A stretch of 64,000 bases of DNA, from positions 1 to 64,000 of the forward strand of contig DATANV010000025.1 of the NCBI GenBank assembly GCA_036266075.1. The letters are read 5' to 3'. This DNA is from VRUE01 sp036266075. Its GTDB lineage: Bacteria; Actinomycetota; Thermoleophilia; Solirubrobacterales; 70-9. Made by a program: the position numbers and the translations under genes. The notes beneath the pieces are model-generated. The model saw only the letters and a program-made list of their open reading frames with translations, was not told the DNA's origin and made no database searches. Below are positions 23,073 to 32,339 of the stretch, piece by piece (positions within the stretch are counted from its first letter, which is position 1; the number at the start of each line of letters is the position of its first letter).

Positions 23073-23864
23073 ATGCGTAGAAAGCTGATGGTTGGGCTCG
23101 CCGTGAGCGCGGTGCTGGCCCTCGGAGTCGCCTCCGTCGCCCAGGCGGTGAAGACCACGATCAAAGCGGGCAACCTCGTCCTCACCTTCGGAGGGAGCAC
23201 GTCGCCGAAGGCGCTGCCGAAGAGCAAGCTCGCGCCGGTCACCGCCAACATCGAAGGGAAAATCGCGACCAGCGACGGTACCCATCCCTCGGCCTTCAGG
23301 GAAGCGGTCGTCGACATCGACAAGGACGTCTCGGTCAAGGTCAAGGGCCTGCCGGTCTGCAAACCGGGCCAGCTCGAGGCGCGGGACACCGCAGCGGCGA
23401 AAAAAGTCTGTGGCGCAACCGTGCTGGGCAGTGGCCTCGCCCACGCTGAGATCGCCTTCCCCGAACAGAGCCCGATCAAGGTGGCCAGCCCGATCACCGT
23501 CTTCAACGGCGGCGAATCGGGTGGCAAGGTGAAGCTGCTGATCCACACCTTCATCACGGTGCCGGTGCCGGCGGCCATCGTCACCCAGGTCACGATTCAG
23601 AGAAAGGGCACCGGCGTCCACTCGATCGCCAAGATCCCGGTGATCGTCGGCGGCAGCGGCTCGGTGCTCGACTTCAAATTCAAGCTCGGCCGCACCTACA
23701 CCTACAACGGCCAGAAAGTCAGCTACACGGAAGCCAAATGCCCCGATGGCGCTTTCAAGGTCAAAGCCAGCGCGGTCTTCAAAAACGAAGCCCACACGGC
23801 AGGTGTGGCTTCGGTCACCAAACTCAACGGTGGCTTGACGGTGCCCTGCACGCCGAAGGGCTAG
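23073..23864 (+). CDS. Secreted four-cysteine protein, paralogue A (unknown family)
   Basis: The 263-residue protein has a signal peptide (about 1-26, ending SVAQA). Its all-beta-looking domain shares landmarks with four other proteins in the window (24055, 37208, 38019, 48960): GNLVLTFGG, a P-K-A-L-P run, SDGTHPS, GLPVC, VCGATVLGSG, PITVFNGG, GRTYTYNG, AKCPDG and a terminal VPCTPKG. Four cysteines are conserved in all five, consistent with two disulfides. Translation starts at ATG 23073, after GGAGAG. An intrinsic terminator follows. I do not recognise a named domain. Its centre is almost identical in DNA to paralogue B. Confidence 0.8.
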   Translation: MRRKLMVGLAVSAVLALGVASVAQAVKTTIKAGNLVLTFGGSTSPKALPKSKLAPVTANIEGKIATSDGTHPSAFREAVVDIDKDVSVKVKGLPVCKPGQLEARDTAAAKKVCGATVLGSGLAHAEIAFPEQSPIKVASPITVFNGGESGGKVKLLIHTFITVPVPAAIVTQVTIQRKGTGVHSIAKIPVIVGGSGSVLDFKFKLGRTYTYNGQKVSYTEAKCPDGAFKVKASAVFKNEAHTAGVASVTKLNGGLTVPCTPKG

Positions 23865-23897
23865 CGTCAGCTCAGCCAGCTTCCCAGCGAAGCGACG

Positions 23898-23926
23898 AAA
23901 GGGCGGCCTTCGGGCCGCCCTTTTTT
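23898..23926 (+). terminator. Intrinsic terminator after paralogue A
   Basis: GGGCGGCC (23901-23908) and GGCCGCCC (23913-23920) form a perfect stem with a TTCG loop, preceded by AAA and followed by six T. It is a textbook rho-independent terminator. Confidence 0.9.
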
Positions 23927-23958
23927 GTGCCCGATCCGGCTCCGAGATCCTTCCCTGG

Positions 23959-23988
23959 TTGCGTAGCTTTGTTCGGCAGAGGTAGATT
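23959..23988 (+). promoter_or_regulatory. Candidate promoter of paralogue B
   Basis: TTGCGT (23959-23964) and TAGATT (23983-23988) are spaced by 18 bases. A second -10-like TACATT lies at 23994-23999. The leader would be about 60 bases and contains GGAGAG before the ATG at 24055. Confidence 0.35.
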
Positions 23989-24054
23989 GGTCCTACATTG
24001 GTACAGCCCGTGATCGACGCTCGCAGGGGCGGCGGAAAAGGAGAGTAGGCAGAT

Positions 24055-24849
24055 ATGCGTAAAAGACTGATGGTGATGCTCGCCCTAGGCGTCGTCCTCG
24101 TGGCGGGAACGGCGGCCATCGCGAACGCGGCGAAAACGAAAATCGTGCTGGGCAACGTCGAACTGGTCTTCGGCGGCAGCCTCTCGCCAAAGGCGTTGTC
24201 GAAGACGAAGCCGACGCCGGTAACGGCCAACATCGAAGGCAAGATCTCGACGACCAACGGCACTCACCCGCCGGCGCTGCGCGAAACGACGGTCGACGTC
24301 GACAAGGACATCGCGGTCAGCGTCAAGGGCCTGCCGGTCTGCAAACCGGGCCAGCTCGAGGCGCAGGACACCGCGGCGGCGAAAAGGGTCTGTGGCGCAA
24401 CCGTGCTGGGCAGTGGCCTCGCCCACGCTGAGATCGCCTTCCCCGAACAGAGCCCGATAAAGGTGGCCAGCCCGATCACCGTCTTCAACGGCGGCGAATC
24501 GGGTGGCAAGGTGAAGCTGCTGATCCACACCTTCATCACGGTGCCGGTGCCGGCGGCCATCGTCACCCAGGTCACGATTCAGAAGAAAGGCAGCGGTCTG
24601 CACTCGATTGCCAAGATCCCGGCGATCGTCGGCGGCAGCGGCTCGGTGCTCGACTTCAAATTCAAGCTCGGCCGCACCTACACCTACAACGGCCAGAAAG
24701 TCAGCTACTTCACCGCGAAATGCCCCGATGGCGTCTTCAAAGTCAAAACGCCGCAGACCATCTTCAAAAACGAAGCGCATACGCCGGGACAGCCCGCGAG
24801 CTTGACCTTGAAAGGCAATCTCGCGATTCCCTGCACGCCGAAGGGTTAA
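24055..24849 (+). CDS. Secreted four-cysteine protein, paralogue B (unknown family)
   Basis: The 264-residue protein is a tandem duplicate of paralogue A. The signal peptide is about 1-25 (ending AIANA). The four conserved cysteines are in LPVCKPG, KRVCGAT, AKCPDG and IPCTPKG. The N-terminal third (residues about 26-90) has diverged from A, while the middle 130 residues are nearly unchanged, also at the DNA level. ATG 24055 follows GGAGAG. A terminator follows and faces the end of the convergent MCE operon. The function is unknown; secretion and the link to lipid-transport genes suggest an envelope role. Confidence 0.8.
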   Translation: MRKRLMVMLALGVVLVAGTAAIANAAKTKIVLGNVELVFGGSLSPKALSKTKPTPVTANIEGKISTTNGTHPPALRETTVDVDKDIAVSVKGLPVCKPGQLEAQDTAAAKRVCGATVLGSGLAHAEIAFPEQSPIKVASPITVFNGGESGGKVKLLIHTFITVPVPAAIVTQVTIQKKGSGLHSIAKIPAIVGGSGSVLDFKFKLGRTYTYNGQKVSYFTAKCPDGVFKVKTPQTIFKNEAHTPGQPASLTLKGNLAIPCTPKG

Positions 24850-24874
24850 TACGAACCTGTAAGCGTCGCTGCAG

Positions 24875-24906
24875 AAAGGGCGGCCTCCGGGCCGCCCTTT
24901 CTCTTT
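24875..24906. terminator. Intrinsic terminator between paralogue B and the MCE operon
   Basis: AAAGGGCGGCC (24875-24885) and GGCCGCCCTTT (24890-24900) form an 11-bp stem with a TCCG loop, then CTCTTT. The flanking A and T runs make it functional in both directions, so it probably ends both paralogue B and the MCE operon. It closely resembles the terminator after paralogue A. Confidence 0.88.
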
Positions 24907-24933
24907 GAGTGCTTCACGGCGCGGCGGGGCGCC

Positions 24934-26481
24934 CTATTCGTCCTGGGCGAAGGTGTGCTGGTAGGTGGTCGCCGGCCTGCCGGCGCCGTAGATTGGCTCG
25001 AAGGGCGGTTGCGCTTCGCAGCCGGGGGCAGGGATCGTCGCCGAGTTGAGCTGGTCGCCGTAGGCGTAGTGTTTCAGCCGTTCGAAGAAGTCGGTGGCTT
25101 TTTTGACGTCGTTTTCGGTGCGTTGGTTGAAGGCGGATTCGTTCGGCGTGTTCGCGTCGAGGGCGGCGGTGATCCCGGAACTGCACTGGCGAGTGTCGAA
25201 GTTGAGCAGGCCGCTGGCAAGCCGCAGAGCCGAGAGCGGCGGGCTGTAAGCACTGTTGCGGTTGGTGGTGGTGCGCCCGGGGAAGGTCGCCAGCGATTCG
25301 GGGCCGAACGGGCCGAGCGTCCGCAGGTAGTGGATCTGGTCTCCGGCGGCGCTCAGGTGGACGGCGTTGGAGGCGGCTGCGACGTTCGCCATCACCCCGG
25401 TCACCTCGTGTTTGTAGAGGCCCAAGCCGGTGATGATCGGGTTGAGGTTGCGCAGGAACGGATCGAGTGCCCGCAGCAACGGTGGGAACTGGTCGCGGAA
25501 GATCCTGCGCGCCGCCGGGAAGCCCGTCGGGGCCCGGTCGATGACCGGTTCGAGCCCTTCGAAGAAGCCCTTCATCTGCTGCGAGAGGCGCGAAAAGGCG
25601 ATCAGCGTGGGAGAGAGCTGTTGCGCCGCGGGCACCAGCTGCCGCATCAGCGGGTCCGTGTTGAGGGCGAACTCTTTGAGCCGGTCGAGGGTCAGGCGCG
25701 ACTCGTCCTCGAAGGTCGGGAAGGCGCGGAAGAGGGCTTCGATGTCACGGTCGCGTTCGGCCGTGGTCCGGAAGACGGCGTTGGAGCTGTCGATCAGATC
25801 GGCGAGCTGGCCTTCGCGGCCGCGCAGGGCACGGAAGCTGATCGAGCCGTTGCTGAACAGCTGCTTGACAGCCAGTCGCTGGGTGTCGAGGACGCGGAAC
25901 AGGCGGTCGAATTCGGAGAGCGTTGGTTCCAGCTCGGCGAACACGTTGGAGAAACTCTGGCCCTGCCCCGCGATCCCGGCGGCCGAGGCCTGCATCCATT
26001 CCTGGAAGGCGGTGCGGGTGCGTTCGTCGAAGGTGCGGAAGATCTCGTCGAGCTGTACCGATTCGGCGACGTTGGCGAGCGGCAGCGTGTCGCCGTCGTG
26101 CAGGCGGGGGCCGTCTGCGTTGCCGGGAGTGAGTTCGACGTAGGTCTCGCCGAGCAGGGTCTTGGTGCGGAGGATCGCCCGGCTGTTGGTGGGGATTGGC
26201 GCGTATTGATCTTCGATGTCGATCGTCGCCAGCGCCCGCTGGCCGTTGGGCGACTCGACGATGTCCTTGACTTTGCCCACCGACACGCCGGATATCCGCA
26301 CATCGGACTGTTCCGCCAGCTGAGTCGCCTCGTTGAAGGGGATCTTGATCTCGTAGGACTTGGCCTTGAAAGGCGTCGGGCCGCCGAAGGTGATCCAGAG
26401 GAAGAGCAGGATGCCGAAGCAGGACAGCGCGAAGCCGACGATCACGAGGAGCTGCGCGGTGCTGGGGGCTCGCTTGCTCAT
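24934..26481 (-). CDS. MCE-family protein, sixth gene of the operon
   Basis: The 515-residue protein has one N-terminal TM helix (about 10-31) and an MCE domain (about 35-120: FNEATQLAEQSDVRISGVSVGKVKDIV, TLLGETYVELTPGN). A long helical region follows (about 150-360), then a C-terminal tail with C-x-x-G pairs. MCE proteins form a periplasmic ring or tube for hydrophobic substrates such as lipids or sterols. ATG 26481 overlaps the previous stop (ATGA). The gene ends at a bidirectional terminator shared with the convergent four-cysteine gene. Confidence 0.9.
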   Translation of the reverse strand: MSKRAPSTAQLLVIVGFALSCFGILLFLWITFGGPTPFKAKSYEIKIPFNEATQLAEQSDVRISGVSVGKVKDIVESPNGQRALATIDIEDQYAPIPTNSRAILRTKTLLGETYVELTPGNADGPRLHDGDTLPLANVAESVQLDEIFRTFDERTRTAFQEWMQASAAGIAGQGQSFSNVFAELEPTLSEFDRLFRVLDTQRLAVKQLFSNGSISFRALRGREGQLADLIDSSNAVFRTTAERDRDIEALFRAFPTFEDESRLTLDRLKEFALNTDPLMRQLVPAAQQLSPTLIAFSRLSQQMKGFFEGLEPVIDRAPTGFPAARRIFRDQFPPLLRALDPFLRNLNPIITGLGLYKHEVTGVMANVAAASNAVHLSAAGDQIHYLRTLGPFGPESLATFPGRTTTNRNSAYSPPLSALRLASGLLNFDTRQCSSGITAALDANTPNESAFNQRTENDVKKATDFFERLKHYAYGDQLNSATIPAPGCEAQPPFEPIYGAGRPATTYQHTFAQDE

Positions 26482-27896
26482 TTCGGTCCGCAGCTGATGC
26501 CGGGGTTGCGTTTGTCTTCGGGGATCGGCGGCAATTCGGTCGGCGAGGGGATGCGCAGGCCCTGGAGGACGGTTTTCAGGAACGGCTTCAGCGACGGCAC
26601 GCCTGCGGTCAGGTTGTAGGCGAGATAGGAGCCGTTGCAGGAAAGCAGCGCCTGGCCCCGGAAGACCGGGCCGCCGCCATCGCTGAGGTTGAAGCTGGCG
26701 TTGAGATCGTGGTTCAGCCAGGGCAGGTAGAAGAGGAGGCTCTGGCGCGAGCCCTTGGGCTTGTAAGCAAGCTCGTTGAGGAAGCTGTTGAGGGCACCGA
26801 GCGAGTTGCCGAATTCGTCGACGGTCGTGTCGAACTTGCCCGCGAACTGGCGGGTGTGGGTCAAGACCGGGCGGGTTTCGCGGACGAAGGGGCGGATCTG
26901 GTCGCGGATCGGCGCCGTCGTCTGCTGGAAGAGCTGCTTGGTCGCCTCCAGCGCCGGCCCCAGCGCCTGCACCTGCGGGATCAAACCGAGCAGCGCCGGG
27001 CGGGCGACGGTCGAGAAGCGGTTCGAGCTGGCCATTGCCGAACGCAGCGCGGTCAGCGTCGCCGGGGCCTCGACCAGCGATTCCTGAATCGACTGCTGCT
27101 GGTTGGCGAAATTGCCGAGCGCGGCCTTGGAGCCGCTGACGAAGCGTTCGAGCTCGGCGTCGCGGCGCCCCAGTTCGGTGGTCAGCAGGCCGAAGTCGTG
27201 AATCACACGGGTCAGGGCGACCCGGCGCTGGGCAACGGCACGGTTGAGGTCGGCGATGTAGTGAGCGAAGGGCTGCAGTCGCCGGAAGGCGCCGGAGAGC
27301 TGCCGGCCGTGGCCCCCGATTCCCTGAGCACCGCCGGCGACCAGCAGCTGGATGTACTGACGGGTATCGGCGTCGAGGATCGAGAGAAACGCTTCGAAGG
27401 GAATGCTCGGTTCGGTCTGCGAGAGCGGGAAGTCGTGGCCCGCTTCGACGTGACCCTTGCCCTCGCCCGGGCTGATCTCAACCGTCATGTCGTTGAGGTT
27501 GGTTTTCGGGCGCAGCAACAACGTCGCGTCGGAATGGATCAGCTCCAGGTACTTGGGCTCGACGTCCATGCCGACGACCGCGTGGCCTTCCTCGAGGTCC
27601 ACCGAGGAGATCTTGCCGATCTGCACGCCGGCGATCACCACCGCCTGGCCCTGGCCCGGGGTGATGGCCTGGGCGTTGCTGAAGTCGGCCGAGAGGTGGA
27701 CGAAGTCTTCGCCGACGAAGGGCGCCCAGGAGGGCAGCGAGGCTTTCTGCTGAGTGAAGATCCAGAGGGTCATCACTATCGCCACCACGGTGAGGATCGC
27801 GATCGCGATCGTGTCTTTGCCACGGCCGCGAGCCTGCCGCGAGAGCGAGGCGCGGAAGTGCCGCCAGCGGCTCCTCTGTTGGGGCTGCTCGCTCAT
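26478..27896 (-). CDS. MCE-family protein, fifth gene of the operon
   Basis: The 472-residue protein has a cytoplasmic basic N-terminus and a TM helix (about 28-46). The MCE domain (about 60-145) shows FSNAQAITPGQGQAVVIAGVQIGKISSVDLEEG and NDMTVEISPGEG. A long alpha-helical needle-like region runs to about residue 400, and the tail has two cysteines (LLSCNG, ISCGPK). ATG 27896 overlaps the previous gene's stop (ATGA); upstream sequence in this frame belongs to that gene. All six operon genes are coupled by such 1-4 nt overlaps. Confidence 0.9.
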   Translation of the reverse strand: MSEQPQQRSRWRHFRASLSRQARGRGKDTIAIAILTVVAIVMTLWIFTQQKASLPSWAPFVGEDFVHLSADFSNAQAITPGQGQAVVIAGVQIGKISSVDLEEGHAVVGMDVEPKYLELIHSDATLLLRPKTNLNDMTVEISPGEGKGHVEAGHDFPLSQTEPSIPFEAFLSILDADTRQYIQLLVAGGAQGIGGHGRQLSGAFRRLQPFAHYIADLNRAVAQRRVALTRVIHDFGLLTTELGRRDAELERFVSGSKAALGNFANQQQSIQESLVEAPATLTALRSAMASSNRFSTVARPALLGLIPQVQALGPALEATKQLFQQTTAPIRDQIRPFVRETRPVLTHTRQFAGKFDTTVDEFGNSLGALNSFLNELAYKPKGSRQSLLFYLPWLNHDLNASFNLSDGGGPVFRGQALLSCNGSYLAYNLTAGVPSLKPFLKTVLQGLRIPSPTELPPIPEDKRNPGISCGPK

Positions 27897-29395
27897 GGGC
27901 TGGTCAGGCTCGGTGAGCCAACTTGGCCCAGCGGTCCGTTGAGGTCGGGGACGGGGTTGGTGTCGCAACGCACTTCAGGCTTTTTCGGGGGACGCCCGGC
28001 GAGCTGCGGCTGCACGCCGGTGGGCAGGGCGGCGGCGTTGCTCCACTCCTGTTTGTCGACGGTGAACTGCCCCTGCGGGTTTTCCAGCTTGAGCAGCTTG
28101 TCGCCGCCGCCAATCTGGGCGCGCAGGTAATTGCCGTTACCGTCGAAGTTCTGCGTCGAGCCGGCAAAGTCGGCGAGGACGTAGAAGAACTCGCGGTAGC
28201 TGGGTCCCCCGGTACTGAACCGGTCGTTGATCGTCTGATCGTTGGTTGGGACCAACACCTTGGTGGTACAGAGGCTGAGCCGGTTGATCTGCGGCAGCGT
28301 GTTCGCCTTACCGGCCTGCGTGGCACCAGCCAGGCCCGGCGTGGCTTCGCGCAGCAGCCTGGCGGTGCCGCCCGCCTCCTTGCCGGAGAGCAGCGGCCGG
28401 GTCTGCGCCAGCCACGGTTTCGAGGCGGCGATCAGTTCCGGCAACTCCGCCACCGCCGGGCGCAGCTCTATCGCCCAAGCGCGCAGCGGCGGCAGCGCGC
28501 GGTTGAGGCTGATCAGCGACCGCTGCGTCGTCGCCAGGGCGGGAGCAAGCAACCGCACCGTGTTCGTCAGGTTCGCCGACTGCGCCGCCAGGGCGCCGGT
28601 GAAGGTGTCGAAGTTGACGATCAGGCCCTGCAGGTCCGACTCGCGGTTGGCGAGCGCGCCAAAGGTGCGCCCGGCGCCGGCGATCAGGCGCGAGAGATCG
28701 CCGGGGTCGGTTCCGGTCAAAGCATTGGTTACCTGGGCGCTGTAGCGGCCGGCGTCGCCGCCGTAGCGGAAGCCGCCGTTGAGGCCTTCGGCGCCGGTCT
28801 TGCCCTGCACCTCGGGCAGCTGGGTCGCGTCTTCGGCCGCGGTCGGCTTGTGGTTCAGCGCTTCGCCGAAGCTCTCGAGGGTGCGGCTCAAATCGGCTCG
28901 CACCGGTGACTGCAACGCCGAGAAGATCTCATCGAGCTGCACCGCGGTTGAGGTGCGGCTGATCGGGATCGTCGCGTCGCTGTCCAGCTCGGAGGCGCTC
29001 GGGCTGCCGGGGTCGAGATCGATGAAGAAGTTGCCCTCGAGGAAGATCCGCGGCCGGATCTCGGCAAAAGCATCGTCGTGGATCGGCCGACCCTTGCCTT
29101 CGACCGTGAAGGTGACGGTCGTCGCGTTGCCATCGCGTTCGGTGGCAATCACTTTGCCGACGTCCACCCCAGCGATCCGCACCGGCGAGTTGCTCGAGAT
29201 GTTGACGCCGTTGGCAAAGGTCGCCTTCAGCGTGTAGCCGTAGCCGGTAAAGGGAATGTGACCGGTGAATGCGAGGTAGGGACCGATCGTGAAGATAAGG
29301 ATGAAGATCACCGCGATCATGGCGTTGCTTGGCCGCCACTTGAAGCGGCTCGCGCTCGCCCCCGCCCTGGTGTCGCGCTCCGGCAGGCGTCCCAT
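27893..29395 (-). CDS. MCE-family protein, fourth gene of the operon
   Basis: The 500-residue protein has an Arg-rich start, a TM helix (about 26-45) and an MCE domain (about 50-135: ATFANGVNISSNSPVRIAGVDVGKV, FLEGNFFIDLDPG). An extended helical region follows (about 160-370). The C-terminus contains NPVPDLNGPLG. The ATG at 29395 shares a base with the stop of the third gene (TGATG). The longer upstream frame is Gln/Arg-rich shadow sequence and was not used. Confidence 0.9.
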   Translation of the reverse strand: MGRLPERDTRAGASASRFKWRPSNAMIAVIFILIFTIGPYLAFTGHIPFTGYGYTLKATFANGVNISSNSPVRIAGVDVGKVIATERDGNATTVTFTVEGKGRPIHDDAFAEIRPRIFLEGNFFIDLDPGSPSASELDSDATIPISRTSTAVQLDEIFSALQSPVRADLSRTLESFGEALNHKPTAAEDATQLPEVQGKTGAEGLNGGFRYGGDAGRYSAQVTNALTGTDPGDLSRLIAGAGRTFGALANRESDLQGLIVNFDTFTGALAAQSANLTNTVRLLAPALATTQRSLISLNRALPPLRAWAIELRPAVAELPELIAASKPWLAQTRPLLSGKEAGGTARLLREATPGLAGATQAGKANTLPQINRLSLCTTKVLVPTNDQTINDRFSTGGPSYREFFYVLADFAGSTQNFDGNGNYLRAQIGGGDKLLKLENPQGQFTVDKQEWSNAAALPTGVQPQLAGRPPKKPEVRCDTNPVPDLNGPLGQVGSPSLTSP

Positions 29396-30819
29396 CAGTC
29401 TTCCCCTTCTTCGCTGGGCTGGCCACGGGTCTTGAGGCCGCTGTTGCCGGGTGGGTTGCCGATCACCGTTTTGCCCGCGGTGTAGCGCTCGTTGCCCGCC
29501 TCGCACTCCTGCGGCTGCCCCGGTGAGGCGGTGTTCGGGTAGGGATTGAAGTGCAGGTGGTTCCGCCTGCCGGGCCCGTTGGCGGGCGCCGAGGCGGGCG
29601 CGCCCTCGGCGTTGGGTTCGTTGGGCGGCTCGAAGCCGATCGCGCCGAGCCAGTTGGCGTCGCCGTTGGTTTCGCTGAAGGCATTGGCGAGGTTGAGGAA
29701 GGCGAGGCTCAGGTAGTTGCACGTGGTCTGCGCCGGGGCGATGAACCTGATCGCCGGGCCGAGCAGTTCGTTGGTGTCGATCAGGAGGTCGAGGCCGTTG
29801 AAGACCCCGGGCGCTTCCTGGAAGGCGAGCAGCGCTTCGGCGGTCGGCGGCAGCTGCGCGAAGAGGGAGGGGGTGCGGTTGAGCGCCGGGATGCCGGCGC
29901 GCAACGCGGCGTCGATGGTCGGCGAGTAGCGCCCGAGCGCCCGAGCGCCCGGCTGCAACGCGGCAAAGAACCTTTCCGAATCGTGGAAGAAGGGCCGCAG
30001 CGCCGGCAGGTCGGCGATCGCCGCGTCGAGGGTCGGCGGGCCTTTGACGATCGTTTCCTGGATGAAGGGCCGCGAGACCCTGGCGAAGGCGGCGAAGGTA
30101 CGGTCGAGCGCGACGAAGAGACTCGCCTGCGTCTCGGCGACCGGGGCAACGGTCGCCGAGAGCTCCTCCAGCGCCCGCCAGAACTCGCCGAACCGCGTTT
30201 CCGGGGCGACCAAGGTCCGCAGCACCGGCTGGCCGTTTTCGAGGGCCGTGCGCAGGGTGCCGAAGGCGGCGTTCAGCTGCGGGCCACGCCCGGCGAACGC
30301 GTTGCCGAAGCCAGCCTGGTTGCGCTGGATCGCCTTGCGCGTCTTCTCGTTGAACATGTCGAAGAACTGGTCGATGTCGACCGGCTCGGGCCGCGATGCC
30401 GAGAGCGGAATCGTGTCCCCCGCTTCCAGGCCCTTGCCAGAGTCCCCGGGCACGATTTGCAGGTACTTCAGGCCGAGCGGCGATTTCGGCCGGATGATCA
30501 GCGTCGAGTTCGCCGGAATCGGTTCGGCGCTCTTGTCGAGTCGGAGGTCGAGTTCCGCCGCGACGGCGCCGTTACCGGTCTGTACCGGCGTCACTTCGGT
30601 GACGACGCCGACCCGCGAGCCGCCGATCCGCACCTCGTTGCCTTTGACCAGCGCGTTGGCGTTGGGAACCCGCGCCTGGAGGTCGTAGGTCGAGACGAAG
30701 GGCAGGCCGTTGTTGGCGTTGTAGGCGAGGAAGACGGCGACGATCACGACCAGCACGGTCACGGCGCCGACGATCACCGGGCTGCTCGCCACTCCCTGTA
30801 TGCCGCTGCGGTTTCTCAT
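29395..30819 (-). CDS. MCE-family protein, third gene of the operon
   Basis: The 474-residue protein has a TM helix (about 14-33) and an MCE domain (about 40-130: ARVPNANALVKGNEVRIGGSRVGVVTEV, SPLGLKYLQIVPGDSG). A helical stretch (about 150-330) and a proline-rich tail follow. It carries the motif QFFDMFNEKTRKAIQRNQAGFG that recurs across the operon just after the MCE domain. ATG 30819 overlaps the preceding stop (ATGA). Confidence 0.9.
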   Translation of the reverse strand: MRNRSGIQGVASSPVIVGAVTVLVVIVAVFLAYNANNGLPFVSTYDLQARVPNANALVKGNEVRIGGSRVGVVTEVTPVQTGNGAVAAELDLRLDKSAEPIPANSTLIIRPKSPLGLKYLQIVPGDSGKGLEAGDTIPLSASRPEPVDIDQFFDMFNEKTRKAIQRNQAGFGNAFAGRGPQLNAAFGTLRTALENGQPVLRTLVAPETRFGEFWRALEELSATVAPVAETQASLFVALDRTFAAFARVSRPFIQETIVKGPPTLDAAIADLPALRPFFHDSERFFAALQPGARALGRYSPTIDAALRAGIPALNRTPSLFAQLPPTAEALLAFQEAPGVFNGLDLLIDTNELLGPAIRFIAPAQTTCNYLSLAFLNLANAFSETNGDANWLGAIGFEPPNEPNAEGAPASAPANGPGRRNHLHFNPYPNTASPGQPQECEAGNERYTAGKTVIGNPPGNSGLKTRGQPSEEGED

Positions 30820-32339
30820 GGCGCCAGGAGGTAGTCGAGGAGGGCCCGCTGCGCCGGTGAAGGCTGCGGGCCGGCGCCGAGCTCTTCGTTTTCGCCGATC
30901 TCAGGCGTCGCCTGCGGTGCGGCCGGCGCCGGACCTTGCTCGCGAGACGAGGCTGCGGCTGCGGTGTCTGCGGCGGTGCCGCCGGTTTCGCCGGAGATGG
31001 ATTCCTGCATCTGGCGGTAGAGCTCGATCAGGTCGGTCTCCGAGGAGGAGACGCTCGCGCCCGGACCGGTGAAGTTTGCGGAGCAGCCGCTGGTCGGCGC
31101 GGCGACGTAGTCGATGCAGTTGGTCAGGGCGACGACTGCTCGGCCGAAGTGACCGAACTGATCGAATTCGTTGTTGGTGGCGGTGCTGTTGTAGATCAGG
31201 TCGAAGAGCCCGTCGAAGCCTTTGGTTTCCCGCGTGCTGGTGAGGAATGCAGCGAGTTCGGTCGTCGGGACGACGCCAGTGCGGGCCAGGTCGCGCGCCT
31301 TGCGCACGACCGGGTCGGCGGCTCGCAGGTTCGGCCCCGTCGCTTCGCCGTTGACGCCGAGCGACTTCAGCGAGACCGTGGAGGCGGCCGAGAAGGGGGT
31401 CAGCGCCCGGGTTGCGCTGGTCAGCGAGGGCGCCGCCTTGCCGAGGTCGGCGAATACCGGGGTGGCTGCATCGGAGAAGCCCTGCAGACTTCGCATCGTG
31501 CTGCGCAGCTCGACCAGGAAGGCGGGGAACTTGCGCAGCGAGGCTTCCAGCTCGGCACCGCGTTCGGAGCTGGCCTGGCCGGCGGCGCCGGCGTTGGCGA
31601 AGAAGCCGGCGACGTGGCTGCGCTCGCGCGAGAGCGGTCCGAGGATCTCCTCGGAGTCGGCAGCGAGCTGAGCGAGCTGATCGCGCTGTGCGGCGAGGAT
31701 GCCGAACAACCGGTCGGTATCTCGCAGGAAGGGGTTGGCGCGTTTGACGGCTTCCTCGATGTCCTCGCCGCGGCCCGCCAAGCCGGCGCCCAGTTCGTTG
31801 AGGATCAGCCGAAAGCGCTGCGCGTAGGGCAGCTGCTGGATGTTGTTGATCAGATCCGGGTCGACGCTGGTGCTGTTGTTCTCCAGCGGCAGCAGGAACT
31901 GGCCGGCGCCGGGTTCGTCCGCGGGGATCTCTTTCAGCTTCGGCGCCGGGTTCGTGCCTGGCGCCCGCGGCAGGGTCGGGCGGCAGTCGACGAACTTCTC
32001 GCCGATCAGCGACTGCGGGCGGATCAGGCAGCTGGCATCGCGGCGAAAGTCCTGAAAACCGGCGTCGGTGATCTTCATCGAGATCACGGCCTTGCCCGGT
32101 ATCGCCTGCCAACGGCCGTCCTTGTAGGAGTCGATCTCGCCTGGTGCGGTCACGTCGACCGACTCGATTGCGCCGACCGTCGCGCCGGCAACCCTGACTT
32201 CCTCGCCGCTGACCATGAAGGAGCCGTTGTCGAAGATCGCCCGCACCACGTAGTTGTCGCCATCGTTTCGGCCCGTCAGCAGGGCGACGACCACGACCGC
32301 CGCCGCGATAATGCCGAGCGCGATCAGCAGCCGTCTCAT
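30816..32339 (-). CDS. MCE-family protein, second gene of the operon
   Basis: The 507-residue protein has a TM helix (about 2-22) directly at the start and an MCE domain (about 28-130: AIFDNGSFMVSGEEVRVAGATVGAIESVDV, SLIGEKFVDCRPT). A long helical region leads to an Ala/Pro/Glu-rich C-terminus. Two cysteines in and near the MCE domain (CLIRPQ, DCRP) are unusual among the six. ATG 32339 overlaps the first gene's stop (ATGA). Confidence 0.9.
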   Translation of the reverse strand: MRRLLIALGIIAAAVVVVALLTGRNDGDNYVVRAIFDNGSFMVSGEEVRVAGATVGAIESVDVTAPGEIDSYKDGRWQAIPGKAVISMKITDAGFQDFRRDASCLIRPQSLIGEKFVDCRPTLPRAPGTNPAPKLKEIPADEPGAGQFLLPLENNSTSVDPDLINNIQQLPYAQRFRLILNELGAGLAGRGEDIEEAVKRANPFLRDTDRLFGILAAQRDQLAQLAADSEEILGPLSRERSHVAGFFANAGAAGQASSERGAELEASLRKFPAFLVELRSTMRSLQGFSDAATPVFADLGKAAPSLTSATRALTPFSAASTVSLKSLGVNGEATGPNLRAADPVVRKARDLARTGVVPTTELAAFLTSTRETKGFDGLFDLIYNSTATNNEFDQFGHFGRAVVALTNCIDYVAAPTSGCSANFTGPGASVSSSETDLIELYRQMQESISGETGGTAADTAAAASSREQGPAPAAPQATPEIGENEELGAGPQPSPAQRALLDYLLAP

